Of a DNA stretch of 54,832 nucleotides, positions 7,414 to 19,475 are shown one piece after another. The DNA is from CAYZWU01 sp964482235. Lineage in GTDB: Bacteria; Planctomycetota; B15-G4; CAYZWU01. The position numbers and the translations under genes are program-made. The stretch is taken from positions 1-54,832 of the forward strand of contig CAYZWU010000035.1 in the NCBI GenBank assembly GCA_964482235.1, given 5' to 3'. Below the pieces are notes generated by a model, which had not been told where the DNA came from, did not search any database, and saw nothing but the letters and a program-made list of their open reading frames with translations. How positions within the stretch are numbered: the stretch's first letter is position 1; every line of letters starts with the position of its first letter.

Positions 7414-9066
7414 GTGAAGAAGGTCGTCATCATCGGGCTCGACGGAGCCACCTGGTCGTTGATGCAGCCCCTGATCGACGCGGGAAAGCTGCCTCATCTC
7501 GAACGCCTCGCGGGAGGCGGCGTCAGAGCCGATCTCCGCTCCGTTCCCAACATGCGGTCCGCGGCGGCCTGGACCTCGTTCATGACAGGGACCAATCCCG
7601 GCAAGCACGGGATCTACGAGTTCTACGAGAGGATTCCGGGCGAGTACAGGATCCGGTTCACCAACGGCTCCTTCCGCCACGGCCGGCCTTTCTGGGATCT
7701 CCTTGGCGATGCGGGGTACAGGGTCGGCGTGGTCAACGTGCCGATGACCTATCCGGCCGGCGAGGTGAACGGCTTCCTCATCGCCGGCCTCGATGCGCCG
7801 GGCAAGCAGAGCCGGGGATTCTGCTATCCCCCGGACCTGGTCGAGCGCGTGGAAAAGCAGGTGGGCGAATACGTGCTGGAGCCGGGGATCACCGGAATGA
7901 TGGTGGGGGGAGACGTGGAAGGCGCGGAGAAGGCGCTTCACCACTCCATCACCCAGAGGAAGAAGACCTTTCTTCACCTGATGAAGAACGAGGCCTGGGA
8001 TCTTTTCGTGGCCGTGTTCCGCGAGACCGACAACGTGCACCACTGCTTCTGGAAGTACATCCAGCCCGAGGAGGTGGGTGCCGCGATCGCCGACGATTCA
8101 CCTTTCCGGAAGACGATCGAGGGCGTTTACGTCCATCTCGACGAGGCGGTGGGCGAGATCCTAGCCGCCCTTCCCCGGGATGCCGCCGTGATCGTCATGT
8201 CCGATCACGGCTTCGGCTTCCGCCAGTTCGGCGCCTCGTGCATCAACGGATACCTCGAGAAGGATGGCTATCTCGCGCTCCGCGGAAAAGGAGGCGGATT
8301 CCTGAAGAGCGCTTACAGGCGGGTGGAGGGGCTTCTCAGCCGGAAGACCAAGGAGAGGCTGCTCCGGCTCCTGCCCGGGGTTCGCGACCGGGTCCAGTCC
8401 CGGCTCTACTTCTCCCGCGTCGACTGGCCGCGCACGAAGGCCTATTCCGACGGCGTCATGCCCGTAGTCTGGATCAACGTGAAGGGGCGCGACCCCGAAG
8501 GCGTGGTGGAGCCGGGCGCCGATTACGACCGGGTGAAGGACGGTGTGGTCCAGGCGTTGATGGAGGCCGTCGACATCCGGAGCGGGCGGCCCGTGGTGGA
8601 GGCTGTCCGGCACAGGGACGAGATCTACTCCGGTCCCCATGCCGACGCCGCACCCGACCTGCTCGTCCATTGGAAGGAGGACGAGCCGGTGTTCGGGCTC
8701 GCGCGCGGTCCCGGGGGAGAGCCCGTCGAGCCGGAATTCCCCACCGGCGAGTTCTCCATGATCACGGGAGAGCACCGCCGCGACGGCATCTTCATCGCGA
8801 GAGGTCCCGAGATCCGCGAGGGCGTCGCTCTCGAAACCCTGTCGCTGATGGATATCTGCCCCACGGTCCTCTACGGGATGGGGGAGGCGATTCCGTCGTC
8901 CGTGGACGGCCGGCCGGTCATCGAGGCTTTCACTCCTTCCTTCAATGAGGGACGCGAGGTGAAATGGCGTTCCCTTGACGAGGAGGGAAAGGACGAGACC
9001 CGGTACCGGGAGGAGGACGAGGACACGATCCGGCAGCGTCTCAGGGATCTCGGATACATCGAGTGA
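7414..9066 (+). CDS. Alkaline phosphatase superfamily phosphodiesterase/nucleotide pyrophosphatase-like protein
   Basis: This 550-residue soluble protein is a type I phosphodiesterase/AP-superfamily hydrolase. Metal and catalytic landmarks are visible: Asp in VVIIGLDGAT, the nucleophile region AAAWTSFMTGTNPGKHGI, ETDNVHHCFW, SDHGF, and a late ITGEHRRDGIF histidine segment. There is no signal peptide. Members hydrolyse phosphodiesters or phospho/sulfo-linked metabolites, and similar genes often sit near surface-glycan genes. The GTG at 7414 follows the glycosidase by 11 bp with GGGAAGGGG upstream, so the two are probably co-transcribed. The substrate is not predictable. Confidence 0.8.
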   Translation: MKKVVIIGLDGATWSLMQPLIDAGKLPHLERLAGGGVRADLRSVPNMRSAAAWTSFMTGTNPGKHGIYEFYERIPGEYRIRFTNGSFRHGRPFWDLLGDAGYRVGVVNVPMTYPAGEVNGFLIAGLDAPGKQSRGFCYPPDLVERVEKQVGEYVLEPGITGMMVGGDVEGAEKALHHSITQRKKTFLHLMKNEAWDLFVAVFRETDNVHHCFWKYIQPEEVGAAIADDSPFRKTIEGVYVHLDEAVGEILAALPRDAAVIVMSDHGFGFRQFGASCINGYLEKDGYLALRGKGGGFLKSAYRRVEGLLSRKTKERLLRLLPGVRDRVQSRLYFSRVDWPRTKAYSDGVMPVVWINVKGRDPEGVVEPGADYDRVKDGVVQALMEAVDIRSGRPVVEAVRHRDEIYSGPHADAAPDLLVHWKEDEPVFGLARGPGGEPVEPEFPTGEFSMITGEHRRDGIFIARGPEIREGVALETLSLMDICPTVLYGMGEAIPSSVDGRPVIEAFTPSFNEGREVKWRSLDEEGKDETRYREEDEDTIRQRLRDLGYIE

Positions 9067-9160
9067 GAATGTTCGGACTAAAGGATTGAAACCCTTCCGC
9101 CGCTTCAATAATCTACTGCCTTGAGATGAAGCCACAGGTTACCGATCAACAGGAGATGTC

Positions 9161-9610
9161 ATGTCTGATATCACCGTTCAACGCGCCGACGAGACCCACG
9201 TCCGTGACATGGCCCGTTTGCTGAATTTTCTCGGCGACGTGATGGAGAGAAAAACGGACGTCAGTACCCGGGATCTGGAGCGGAACCTGGAAATCCTCCT
9301 CAGCGACCCCCGGGCCTGCATCCTCGTGGCGCTGTCCGATACCGGCATGGTGGGCGTGGTCAACTTCAGCATCAGGCGCACGGCCATGCACAGAGCTGCA
9401 TCGGCGCTGATCGACGAGCTCGTGATCAGCCCGGACATGCGCGGCAAGGGAATCGGCTTCATCCTGATCAACGCGGCGGTGGGCGAGGCTCGCAACATGG
9501 GCTGCTGCGAGATCGAGGCCTCCACGGAGATGAGCAATCTGAGCGCACGCCGCTTCTACAAGAAATGCGGTTTCGACACGGAGTCGCTCCTCCTCGAGTG
9601 CGAACTCTGA
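9161..9610 (+). CDS. GNAT-family N-acetyltransferase
   Basis: This 149-residue protein is a single GNAT domain. The acetyl-CoA binding motif A is seen as DELVISPDMRGKGIGFILINAAV (R/Q-x-x-G-x-G/A as RGKGIG), followed by the motif B region ARRFYKKCGFDTES. It starts at an ATG with AGGAGATGTC upstream. A weak promoter candidate (TTGAAA 9086-9091, 17 bp, TAATCT 9109-9114) precedes it, suggesting separate transcription from the upstream phosphodiesterase. The acceptor substrate is unknown. Confidence 0.85.
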   Translation: MSDITVQRADETHVRDMARLLNFLGDVMERKTDVSTRDLERNLEILLSDPRACILVALSDTGMVGVVNFSIRRTAMHRAASALIDELVISPDMRGKGIGFILINAAVGEARNMGCCEIEASTEMSNLSARRFYKKCGFDTESLLLECEL

Positions 9611-9781
9611 GCACGATCCACTACCCTCACGAAACAAAAACCTGCGCTCGACCATTTTTGCATCGTCAGCGTCCATTTCAAGAATCCAGCTGCCTGTCAT
9701 TCTGTGATAGACTGATAGTTCCGTGAAGACAGCCGTCCCGGCTGCGCATGGATTCTTGATGTCGTTATTCGAGGAGAGATG

Positions 9782-12499
9782 ATGCGTCTACAGGTTTTCC
9801 TGGTTGCCGGACTCGTCCTTGTCGGGGCCGCCGTTGCCTTTCTCTTCATCTTCGACAGCCGGGATGGGAAGAACGACGGTTCCTCCGATGATGCCGGAAG
9901 AGGCACGCATCTCATTGATGGGAACGGCCCGGACCGGGATCGCGTGATCGACAACGACCGGCCCGACCCGGATCAGACCGGAACGGGAAACGGGATGCAC
10001 AGGGAGATCGTCCCTGGAAAGCCGTTTATCGAGGGCGACGTGCGGGACAGGACGACCGGCGCCCCTGTGGAGCGCTGCCGCCTGACTCTCTACAGGGAGG
10101 AAGGGGCCGGCCGATCGGCTTTCGTGCTGGAGAGGCTCATTTCCGGAAAGAACGGCCACTTTCGCATCCCCCTGGCGAAAGGGGGAGAGTACAGGCTCCT
10201 CTTTGCCACCTCCGAATACCGGCTGCTCGAGAAGAAAGGGCTGCAAGTCCCCCGGGACGGCGGATTGACGGGGCTGGTCTTCGAACTCGATCGGGGAGCC
10301 GTCGTCTCGGGACGCGTTGTGGCCGATGCCACCGGCATGCCCGTGAGCGGTGCGCTCGTTGTCTGGGCGTCTCGCCTCGAGTCGGACCTGGAAACGCTTC
10401 TGCTGGGCCGTCCCGAGAGCTGCCTGCATGCAACAACGGACGAGAAGGGCCGGTTCACCCTGTCCGGTCTGCAGGGGAAGAGGATCATTGTGGCCGCTCT
10501 GCACCCCGATTACGCCGCTACCGCCGGCAAGGCTGCCGCGGGCGAGCGCGAGCTGGAGATCCGCCTCGGGACCGGTTTCCGCGTTTTCGGGATCGTCTTC
10601 GACAACAGCGGACAGCCTTGCCCCGGAGTCGTCGTCACACTCTCCGGGATGGGAATGCCGCACCCCGTTCCCGTTCTCACCGGGCCGGACGGATCGTATC
10701 GCTCCCATCCGGCTCCGCCGGGACAGGTCACCGTCTCGGCGCGTCTTCCGTCGAGCCAGGAGGCTGCCAAGCGGTTTTCCCAGGAAACGAAGAGCACCGA
10801 AATCGTGGATCGCGACGTGGAGGTCCTCTTCGGTCCCGAGCCGGGGCAGGTCACCTGGCGCGGGGTGCTCCATGACATGTCGGGCGAGCCCGTTCCCGAC
10901 GGCCGCGTCTCGCTATTCCTCTATCGCGCCGGGACGGCTTCTTCCCCGCCCCTCCGGATCCAGAGGTCGGTGACGACCGACGAGGCGGGCCGTTTCGAGA
11001 TCTTGAAGCTGATCCCGGACCGTTTCCGTGTCGATCTCGAGTTCCCCTCTCCTCGGTCCACGATGCGGTGGGGCGAGATCGAGTTCGAGGCGCCGGGATT
11101 GACTGAGAGGGATATCCGGGTCGAGGGTGCCGGGATCGAGGGCATCGTGATCGACGGAGGCACGGGAGAGCCGTTCTCGAAGGGCGGCTGCTCGGTGCGG
11201 GTCAGGGAGTCGTCGGGCCGGTCTTCGTCCAGTCGCGCAGACGTGGGCAAGGACGGCCGGTTCTGCCTCAGGGGGCTTGCACCGGGTAACTACAACCTCA
11301 TTGCCGGCGGGCCCGGCCTGGTGGAAACCACGCTTCTCGGGATCGATCTCGAGGAAGGCCAGGTGGAGAGCGGCGTTCGGCTCGAGATCCCGCAGGGGGG
11401 GCGGCTCGATCTGGTGCTCGGCGGATTCGAGTCCAGGGCGCAGCAGCAGTACGAGGTGACCGTTGTCCGGGAAGGCAAGGTGAAGCCGGTGTTCAAGCGT
11501 TTTCACGTCGTCGAACCGGGCGGCGACAACACCGTCTCCCTCCTTCTCGAGCCCGGTCTCTTTAGCGTCACCGTCTCCTTCGAGAGCCTCGGGATGGTCG
11601 ATCGACGGTTCGAGATCCACTCCGGCTCGACTTCGGTTGTCCGGATGACCCCCGACGACTTCTTCCTCTTCCAGGGAACGGTCAGCCTGATCGGCAAGGT
11701 GAGCCGGAAGGACGGGCGCGTCCTGGATAAGGCCTACATGGAATTCACGTGCCGGAATCTGCCCGGCGCCGATTCGGACCAGAGGCTGAAAGGCAAGACC
11801 GATCCGGAAGGAAATTTCTACATCGAGGGATTCAGGCCCGGCCGGTGGAAGGTCACGGCCCTGCTCATCCCGGATCGAAGCCGCGTGTTCCTGCCCGACC
11901 TGGTCCTGCCGGAATCGCCGACCGATCCTCTCACCCACGATTTCGAGATTGCCGCGGGCATGGTGTCAGGCATGATCCGGGACAGCGCCACCGGGCTCCT
12001 CTTCGACGACAAGAGCGCCCGCTGGCGGGTCCGGCTGATCGATGCGGACACGACGGCGATCGTTGCCGAGCTCGACGGCGAGCGCACGGGCTCCTCCTTC
12101 AACATGGAGGGAATTCCGGCAGGCCGCTACAGGATGGATTTTCAGGCGATCGCCTACGAGCATCATCTTTCCGATGTCTTCGAGCTTCGCGAGGCGGAGA
12201 CCCGCGACCTCGGCGAGATCTCGTTGAGGCCGGCAGCCGTGATCACGCTCTCCGTGGAGGATCGGGACGGGATGTCGATCGAACGGCCGCGCGTCTCTTT
12301 TCCGCGAATGAGCGGGGCGCGCCGTCCGCTGCCCCTGGGGGGCGGCAGGAAGGGCCAATACTATCTGCCGACCCCGGGATCGATCCGGATCCGCATTTCC
12401 GCCGAAGGCTTCAAGACCCGCGAGACGACGGTGGACATCGAAGCGGGGCAGGAAGAGACGATTCGCGTCGTTCTGGAGCGAAAGCAGCCGGGGCGGTGA
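9782..12499 (+). CDS. Large membrane-anchored protein with carboxypeptidase-regulatory-like beta-sandwich repeats (paralogue 1)
   Basis: This 905-residue protein has one N-terminal membrane span (residues 3-25), a low-complexity Asp/Gly-rich linker, and then a string of roughly eight beta-sandwich modules. Each module shows the pattern 'G x V x D ... G x P V ... V x L ... T D x x G x F x L x G L x P G x Y x L', for example DEKGRFTLSGLQG, TDEAGRFEILKLI, KDGRFCLRGLAPGNYNLI and PEGNFYIEGFRPGRW. These match carboxypeptidase-regulatory/CnaB-like domains, which act as stalks or adhesive modules and have no catalytic centre. The second of two adjacent ATGs is preferred because GAGGAGA lies 5 bp upstream. 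It is collinear with the next gene, so the pair arose by tandem duplication. The ligand is unknown. Confidence 0.78.
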   Translation: MRLQVFLVAGLVLVGAAVAFLFIFDSRDGKNDGSSDDAGRGTHLIDGNGPDRDRVIDNDRPDPDQTGTGNGMHREIVPGKPFIEGDVRDRTTGAPVERCRLTLYREEGAGRSAFVLERLISGKNGHFRIPLAKGGEYRLLFATSEYRLLEKKGLQVPRDGGLTGLVFELDRGAVVSGRVVADATGMPVSGALVVWASRLESDLETLLLGRPESCLHATTDEKGRFTLSGLQGKRIIVAALHPDYAATAGKAAAGERELEIRLGTGFRVFGIVFDNSGQPCPGVVVTLSGMGMPHPVPVLTGPDGSYRSHPAPPGQVTVSARLPSSQEAAKRFSQETKSTEIVDRDVEVLFGPEPGQVTWRGVLHDMSGEPVPDGRVSLFLYRAGTASSPPLRIQRSVTTDEAGRFEILKLIPDRFRVDLEFPSPRSTMRWGEIEFEAPGLTERDIRVEGAGIEGIVIDGGTGEPFSKGGCSVRVRESSGRSSSSRADVGKDGRFCLRGLAPGNYNLIAGGPGLVETTLLGIDLEEGQVESGVRLEIPQGGRLDLVLGGFESRAQQQYEVTVVREGKVKPVFKRFHVVEPGGDNTVSLLLEPGLFSVTVSFESLGMVDRRFEIHSGSTSVVRMTPDDFFLFQGTVSLIGKVSRKDGRVLDKAYMEFTCRNLPGADSDQRLKGKTDPEGNFYIEGFRPGRWKVTALLIPDRSRVFLPDLVLPESPTDPLTHDFEIAAGMVSGMIRDSATGLLFDDKSARWRVRLIDADTTAIVAELDGERTGSSFNMEGIPAGRYRMDFQAIAYEHHLSDVFELREAETRDLGEISLRPAAVITLSVEDRDGMSIERPRVSFPRMSGARRPLPLGGGRKGQYYLPTPGSIRIRISAEGFKTRETTVDIEAGQEETIRVVLERKQPGR

Positions 12500-12631
12500 G
12501 ATCGATCGATCGTCGGGCGGGAACTATATCCGGTAATATCCGAACCGGTTACCATTCTCTCCGTATGATATAGATGTCTTCTGCAGTCATGCAGGGTTGC
12601 TACGCGGCGCTCGGCACCGGGACAGAACAAG

Positions 12632-15400
12632 ATGCGATACACAGCGGCACTGTTCATCGGTCTCATCCTCGTGGGCGGCGCCTCCCTTCTGATCTTCAAG
12701 CCCTTCGAGACTCCCGAACCGGAAACCCCGGCGGCAGCGAAAGAAGCCGAGGCGCGGGAGACGGGCTCTCCAGACGATGACGCGAACCGGTGTTCCGAAA
12801 AGAGTGTCGAGGACGACGGCTCCGAAGCGGACGACGAGCCGTCGGGGATTCTGCGCGAATCCGTCGGCCTGGGCGGCTTTCGCCTCGCGGGCCGTGTGGT
12901 CGACAAGGAAAGCGGCGATCCGATCGAACGATTCCACTGCATGGTGCAGTGGCAGGGCAAGGAGTCAGTGACTGTCGAGCTCGTCCGCGACCTGATGATC
13001 GGCGATGCGGCCGGCCGCTTCTCCTTCATCCTGAAGGAGCCGGGAGGCTACAACATCATCGTGCGGACATCGCGCCACCTGGAGCACCGCCTGAACGACC
13101 TCTGGGTCGAGGGCGAAGAGGGATTGACCGATCTCTGCGTGGAGCTCGATCCCGGCCTGACCATCTCCGGCCGCGTGCTCGAAGACGCCACGGGCCAGCC
13201 GGTGGCCCGGGCGCTGGTCGGGCTCGAGGACCGGACGGATCCGAATCAGATCCTGCTCGGCCGGCCGGAGGCAACGGTTCACACCTACACCGACGACCAG
13301 GGGGCCTTCACCCTCAGCGGCGTCGGTCCCGGCCACAAGAGCTGGAAGTACTCTTTCCGCCACAGGTGGAGAAAAAGGTCCGGCTCGTGGTGTGTGGCCG
13401 CGCTTCACGACAGCTTTGCCCAGGGGTGCGCGGACGTCGAGTTCAAAAAGAGGGAGGGGATCGAGATCCGGCTGAAGCCGGGGTACCGCGTCTTCGGCAG
13501 GGCCCTTGACGATACCGGCAAGCCGAAGGAAGGAGTGAAGGTCGCCCTGGCCGGGCCAGGGACCACGATCGATGTCCTCGCCCTGACGCGGAAGGACGGC
13601 GGCTATCGCACCCAGCCCGTGCTGCCCGGCATGTTTCGCGTCACGGCCCAGCCACTGGGAGATGAGACGGAGGAGGATGCAGGCTTCACCGGCGAATCGT
13701 GGGAGATCGATCTCGTCGATCGCGACGTGGAGCTCAATTTCGGGCCGCACCCCGACCACGTCGCCTTGAAGGGCCGGGTGATCGACTACACGAACGAGCC
13801 GGCGACCGGCGTGGAGGTGTTGCTGCATGACTGGGACCGGGCCAAGAAAGACGGCAAGGTCGCCAAGATGGACAGGCTGGCCGTGACCGACGAGAACGGC
13901 TTCTTCGAAATGAAAAAGCTGATGGTCGGCCGGTACTGGACTTTTCTCGAGTTTCGCCATCAATCCCGGTTCCTCTGGGACACGCTCGACTTCAAGTCGG
14001 GCGGCATCGAGGAACGGGAGATCCGCCTGAAGGGCGGTGTGATCAAGGCCGTTGTGCTCGACAGCATCACGGGAGGCCTTTACGAGAACGAGTCGTGCCG
14101 CGTCTATGCCTTCAGGACCCAGAACTCCAAGAGATACAACTGCTATCCGAAGAAGGGGCGCTTCTGCCTGAGGGGGCTGGAGCCCGGCACCTACAACTTG
14201 ATACTCAAGCTGGAGGACAACACGTCAACGGAGCGTGAAGGCATCGTGGTGACCGAGGGGTGCGTGATCGACGACCTCGAGCTCGTGGCCTGCAGGGGAG
14301 GGAATCTGCGGTACAGGATCACCGGATTCGAGAGGTCCGTTCTCCGGCGGTTCAAGACGCGCCTCAGGCTCATCGACAGCACGGGAAGAAAACGATCGAT
14401 CAGCCAGAGCCGCGGCTCGGTCAACGACTACGGCGAACTGGTGAGGGTCACGGCCCTCGAGGCCGGAACCTGGGAGGCGGAGTTCACGCACAGGGAGATC
14501 GGTTCCGTCAAGCGGCGCTTCTTCATCGTGCCCGAGACCGAGACCGAGATCGTTGTCAGCAAGGCCGATTTCCCCCGCTACGACGGCGCGATCACCCTTT
14601 CGGGGCGGTTGTCCTTTCCGGACGACTCACCCGCTGCCCGAGCGAGCCTCGTGTTCATCGCATCGCCGTCCGTGATCGGATTGAGCGACAGCGAGCGCAC
14701 CGTCAGGGGAAAGACCGATGACGACGGCCGATTCAGCCTCGTGGGATTCAAGCCGGGCCCATGGTTTCTCAGGGTCGTCCTGGAGAACCGGACCAGTCCC
14801 GTGAACTACGATCTGACCATCCCGCAGGCTGCTCAGAGCCCCTATCCCTACTCCCTTGTCATCGCAACGGGAGAGGTGGAGGGGCGGCTTTTCAACGAGG
14901 TCACGGGGCGCCGGCTCGAGCCGGCCGATCCCGGGTGCAACGTCTATCTCCGCGAGACCGGCTCGGGCAGCGTTGCGGCCAGGCAGGTCGTCCGCGGCAG
15001 GGAGGGGAGGTTTCATTTTGCCGGTGTGGAGCAGGGGATCTACACTCTTTCCGTCTCTTCCCATGGATACGACAGCTACAGAAGCGTTCCTTTCCTTGTC
15101 GACGGAAAGATGCCGGTCGATTTCGGCGACATCCCTCTCTCTCCCAGGGGCTTCTGCATCGTTGAAGTGGTCGACATGTCGGGGAACCCTGTGGATAACT
15201 GCTACGTCTCGTTCGAGGGAAGCCGGTCCGGACGAAGCCGGAGAACGACCCTGTCGACGGGTCGGTATCTCTACTACGGCCTGCCTCTCGGCAGCACGTC
15301 GCTACGCGTGAAGAGATCTGGCTTCAAGCCGCAGGAGAGGCCGATCTACCTGGTGCGCGGCGTGCGCCACGAGGTGAGGGTGGTCCTCAGCCAGGGATAG
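12632..15400 (+). CDS. Large membrane-anchored protein with carboxypeptidase-regulatory-like beta-sandwich repeats (paralogue 2)
   Basis: This 922-residue protein parallels the preceding gene along its whole length: N-terminal span (MRYTAALFIGLILVGGASLLIF), acidic linker, then the same order of modules. Matching landmarks include YRVFGRALDDTGKP against FRVFGIVFDNSGQP, DLVDRDVELNFGP against EIVDRDVEVLFGP, and GRFCLRGLEPGTYNLI against GRFCLRGLAPGNYNLI. Identity is moderate, so the duplication is old. It would be exported and anchored with its repeats outside the cytoplasm. One insertion (about residues 232-250, basic: HKSWKYSFRHRWRKRSGSW) is not in the paralogue. The gene ends 3 bp before a long hairpin repeat that probably terminates it. 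Confidence 0.78.
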   Translation: MRYTAALFIGLILVGGASLLIFKPFETPEPETPAAAKEAEARETGSPDDDANRCSEKSVEDDGSEADDEPSGILRESVGLGGFRLAGRVVDKESGDPIERFHCMVQWQGKESVTVELVRDLMIGDAAGRFSFILKEPGGYNIIVRTSRHLEHRLNDLWVEGEEGLTDLCVELDPGLTISGRVLEDATGQPVARALVGLEDRTDPNQILLGRPEATVHTYTDDQGAFTLSGVGPGHKSWKYSFRHRWRKRSGSWCVAALHDSFAQGCADVEFKKREGIEIRLKPGYRVFGRALDDTGKPKEGVKVALAGPGTTIDVLALTRKDGGYRTQPVLPGMFRVTAQPLGDETEEDAGFTGESWEIDLVDRDVELNFGPHPDHVALKGRVIDYTNEPATGVEVLLHDWDRAKKDGKVAKMDRLAVTDENGFFEMKKLMVGRYWTFLEFRHQSRFLWDTLDFKSGGIEEREIRLKGGVIKAVVLDSITGGLYENESCRVYAFRTQNSKRYNCYPKKGRFCLRGLEPGTYNLILKLEDNTSTEREGIVVTEGCVIDDLELVACRGGNLRYRITGFERSVLRRFKTRLRLIDSTGRKRSISQSRGSVNDYGELVRVTALEAGTWEAEFTHREIGSVKRRFFIVPETETEIVVSKADFPRYDGAITLSGRLSFPDDSPAARASLVFIASPSVIGLSDSERTVRGKTDDDGRFSLVGFKPGPWFLRVVLENRTSPVNYDLTIPQAAQSPYPYSLVIATGEVEGRLFNEVTGRRLEPADPGCNVYLRETGSGSVAARQVVRGREGRFHFAGVEQGIYTLSVSSHGYDSYRSVPFLVDGKMPVDFGDIPLSPRGFCIVEVVDMSGNPVDNCYVSFEGSRSGRSRRTTLSTGRYLYYGLPLGSTSLRVKRSGFKPQERPIYLVRGVRHEVRVVLSQG

Positions 15401-15403
15401 ATC

Positions 15404-15510
15404 GGGATTACTGAGCCCGCGCAATCTCCGCCATATCCGGACGGCGCCGCATGCAAATTGCGAGTCTGCGTATGCGGATATGGCGGAGATTGCGCGGGCT
15501 CAGTAATCCC
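15404..15510. repeat. Long perfect inverted repeat between convergent genes (hairpin family A, copy 1)
   Basis: Two 36-bp arms (15404-15439 and 15475-15510) are exact reverse complements around a 35-bp loop. They contain the core GCGCAATCTCCGCCATAT shared with the copy at 46779-46879. The element lies between the stop of the plus-strand repeat-protein gene (15400) and the minus-strand glycosyltransferase, and supplies the last three codons and the stop of the latter. It would form a very stable hairpin on both transcripts and could act as a bidirectional terminator or 3' protector, or be a mobile palindromic repeat. Confidence 0.9.
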
Positions 15511-16672
15511 GGGGAAGAAGCTCCTCGAAAGCCGCAAGTAGCCGCTTCTCCATGATCGGCCAGCTGCAGCTCTCCTTTACGAGTCGAAGACCGTTTTGCG
15601 ACATGGTCAGCCGTAGCTCCGGATCGGCGGCCAGCTTCTCGACCGCCTCGGTCAGCGCTTCCGGCTCGAGGGAGTCGACCACGATGCCGCAGGGGGCATC
15701 GCTCATGAGCTCGCGGATTCCGCCCATGTCGGAGATGATCACCGGGACGCCGCAGGCCAGGGAGTCGAAGAACTTGGTCGGGGTGATGTTCCTGAACCAG
15801 TCGTCCAGAACGTAGACCATGAGGGAGATGTCGATCTTCGCATAGAGTGAGGGCATGTCCGCCGAGTTGAAGGCGCCGATCTCCTCCACCCTGTCACGGA
15901 TCGGCTCGATCAGGGTGTCGAAGGTGGGGCGGTAGACGTCGAGGACGCGGCCGGCCAGGAGGAGCTTCAGGTTGGGGTGCCTCGGGGCCAGGAGCTTGAA
16001 GGCGGCCACGATCTCCTCGATCCCGTTGTTCTCGTAAACCGTTCCGATGCGGCCGATCGTCACGTGGTCCGACTGCTTCGGCGTCACCTCGGGGAGGATC
16101 ATCTCGCGGAACGGATAGCTGCCGATGTGGACGATCTTCTTCACTCCGGCCCTCGTGTACTTGTCGACCTGGTAGTGGTTGTGCACGAGGAGGCAGTCGC
16201 AGCGCCGCGTGAGAAACCGCTCCATGGCCGTGATCAGGCGGAAGAGGACCCGCCATTTCTTGTCCCAGTAGGTGTAGTAGTCGGGCTCGCAGAAGTCGAA
16301 GACCACCCTGGCTCTTTTCAGGCGCCCGGCGATGGTCCCCACGGCCGTGACGTCCAGGTTGTGGCAGTGGACCACGTCGACCTCGTGGCGCAGGATCCAG
16401 AAAAAGGCGGCGGCCATGTACCGCAGCATGCTGAAGAAGATCACCGGCCCGACCTTCTCGCGGGACCGGTACCTGAAGCGGATGATCTCGATCCCGTCCA
16501 TCGTCTCCTTTGCGGGATGGGAGGCGGCGCGGTCCCACGCCAGGATGACGACGCGGAAGCCGGCATCGATCAGAGAGCGCGCCTCGTTGTAGACACGCTG
16601 GAAGCGCCCCTGGTGCGGGAGAAAGGAGTTGCTGAAGAGCATCACCACGGTTCGGGCTCGATCGTGAGTCAT
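15500..16672 (-). CDS. GT-B fold glycosyltransferase (GT4-like)
   Basis: This 390-residue protein has both halves of a GT-B glycosyltransferase: the N-terminal acceptor domain (FSNSFLPHQGRFQRVYNEARSL, VDVVHCHNLDVTAVG) and the C-terminal nucleotide-sugar domain (HVTIGRIGTVYENNGIEEIVAAF, KLLLAGRV, and the typical PTKFFDSLACGVPVI with D rather than E in the E-x7-E region). It would transfer a sugar to a surface polysaccharide or lipid on the cytoplasmic side. The frame is open further upstream, but the family homology starts at the ATG at 16672, which follows AAGGCGG. The C-terminus RDY plus stop is encoded by the hairpin repeat. It is divergent from the M1 peptidase gene. Confidence 0.85.
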   Translation of the reverse strand: MTHDRARTVVMLFSNSFLPHQGRFQRVYNEARSLIDAGFRVVILAWDRAASHPAKETMDGIEIIRFRYRSREKVGPVIFFSMLRYMAAAFFWILRHEVDVVHCHNLDVTAVGTIAGRLKRARVVFDFCEPDYYTYWDKKWRVLFRLITAMERFLTRRCDCLLVHNHYQVDKYTRAGVKKIVHIGSYPFREMILPEVTPKQSDHVTIGRIGTVYENNGIEEIVAAFKLLAPRHPNLKLLLAGRVLDVYRPTFDTLIEPIRDRVEEIGAFNSADMPSLYAKIDISLMVYVLDDWFRNITPTKFFDSLACGVPVIISDMGGIRELMSDAPCGIVVDSLEPEALTEAVEKLAADPELRLTMSQNGLRLVKESCSWPIMEKRLLAAFEELLPRDY

Positions 16673-16804
16673 CGGAGGGCCGCCTTTTGATCTGGAACAA
16701 TATCGCAGCCTTCCTAAAATAACAGCTGCTCCATCGGCAGCACAGAGCAAACCGGTGAATACGAGGCAAATCTGGAGCGGCTTCCGGGAGGAGTCGATTT
16801 CTTC

Positions 16805-19441
<2,637 letters not shown>

Positions 19442-19475
19442 CAACGTATTCTGAAAGCCTGTCGAGGAGGGGAGC

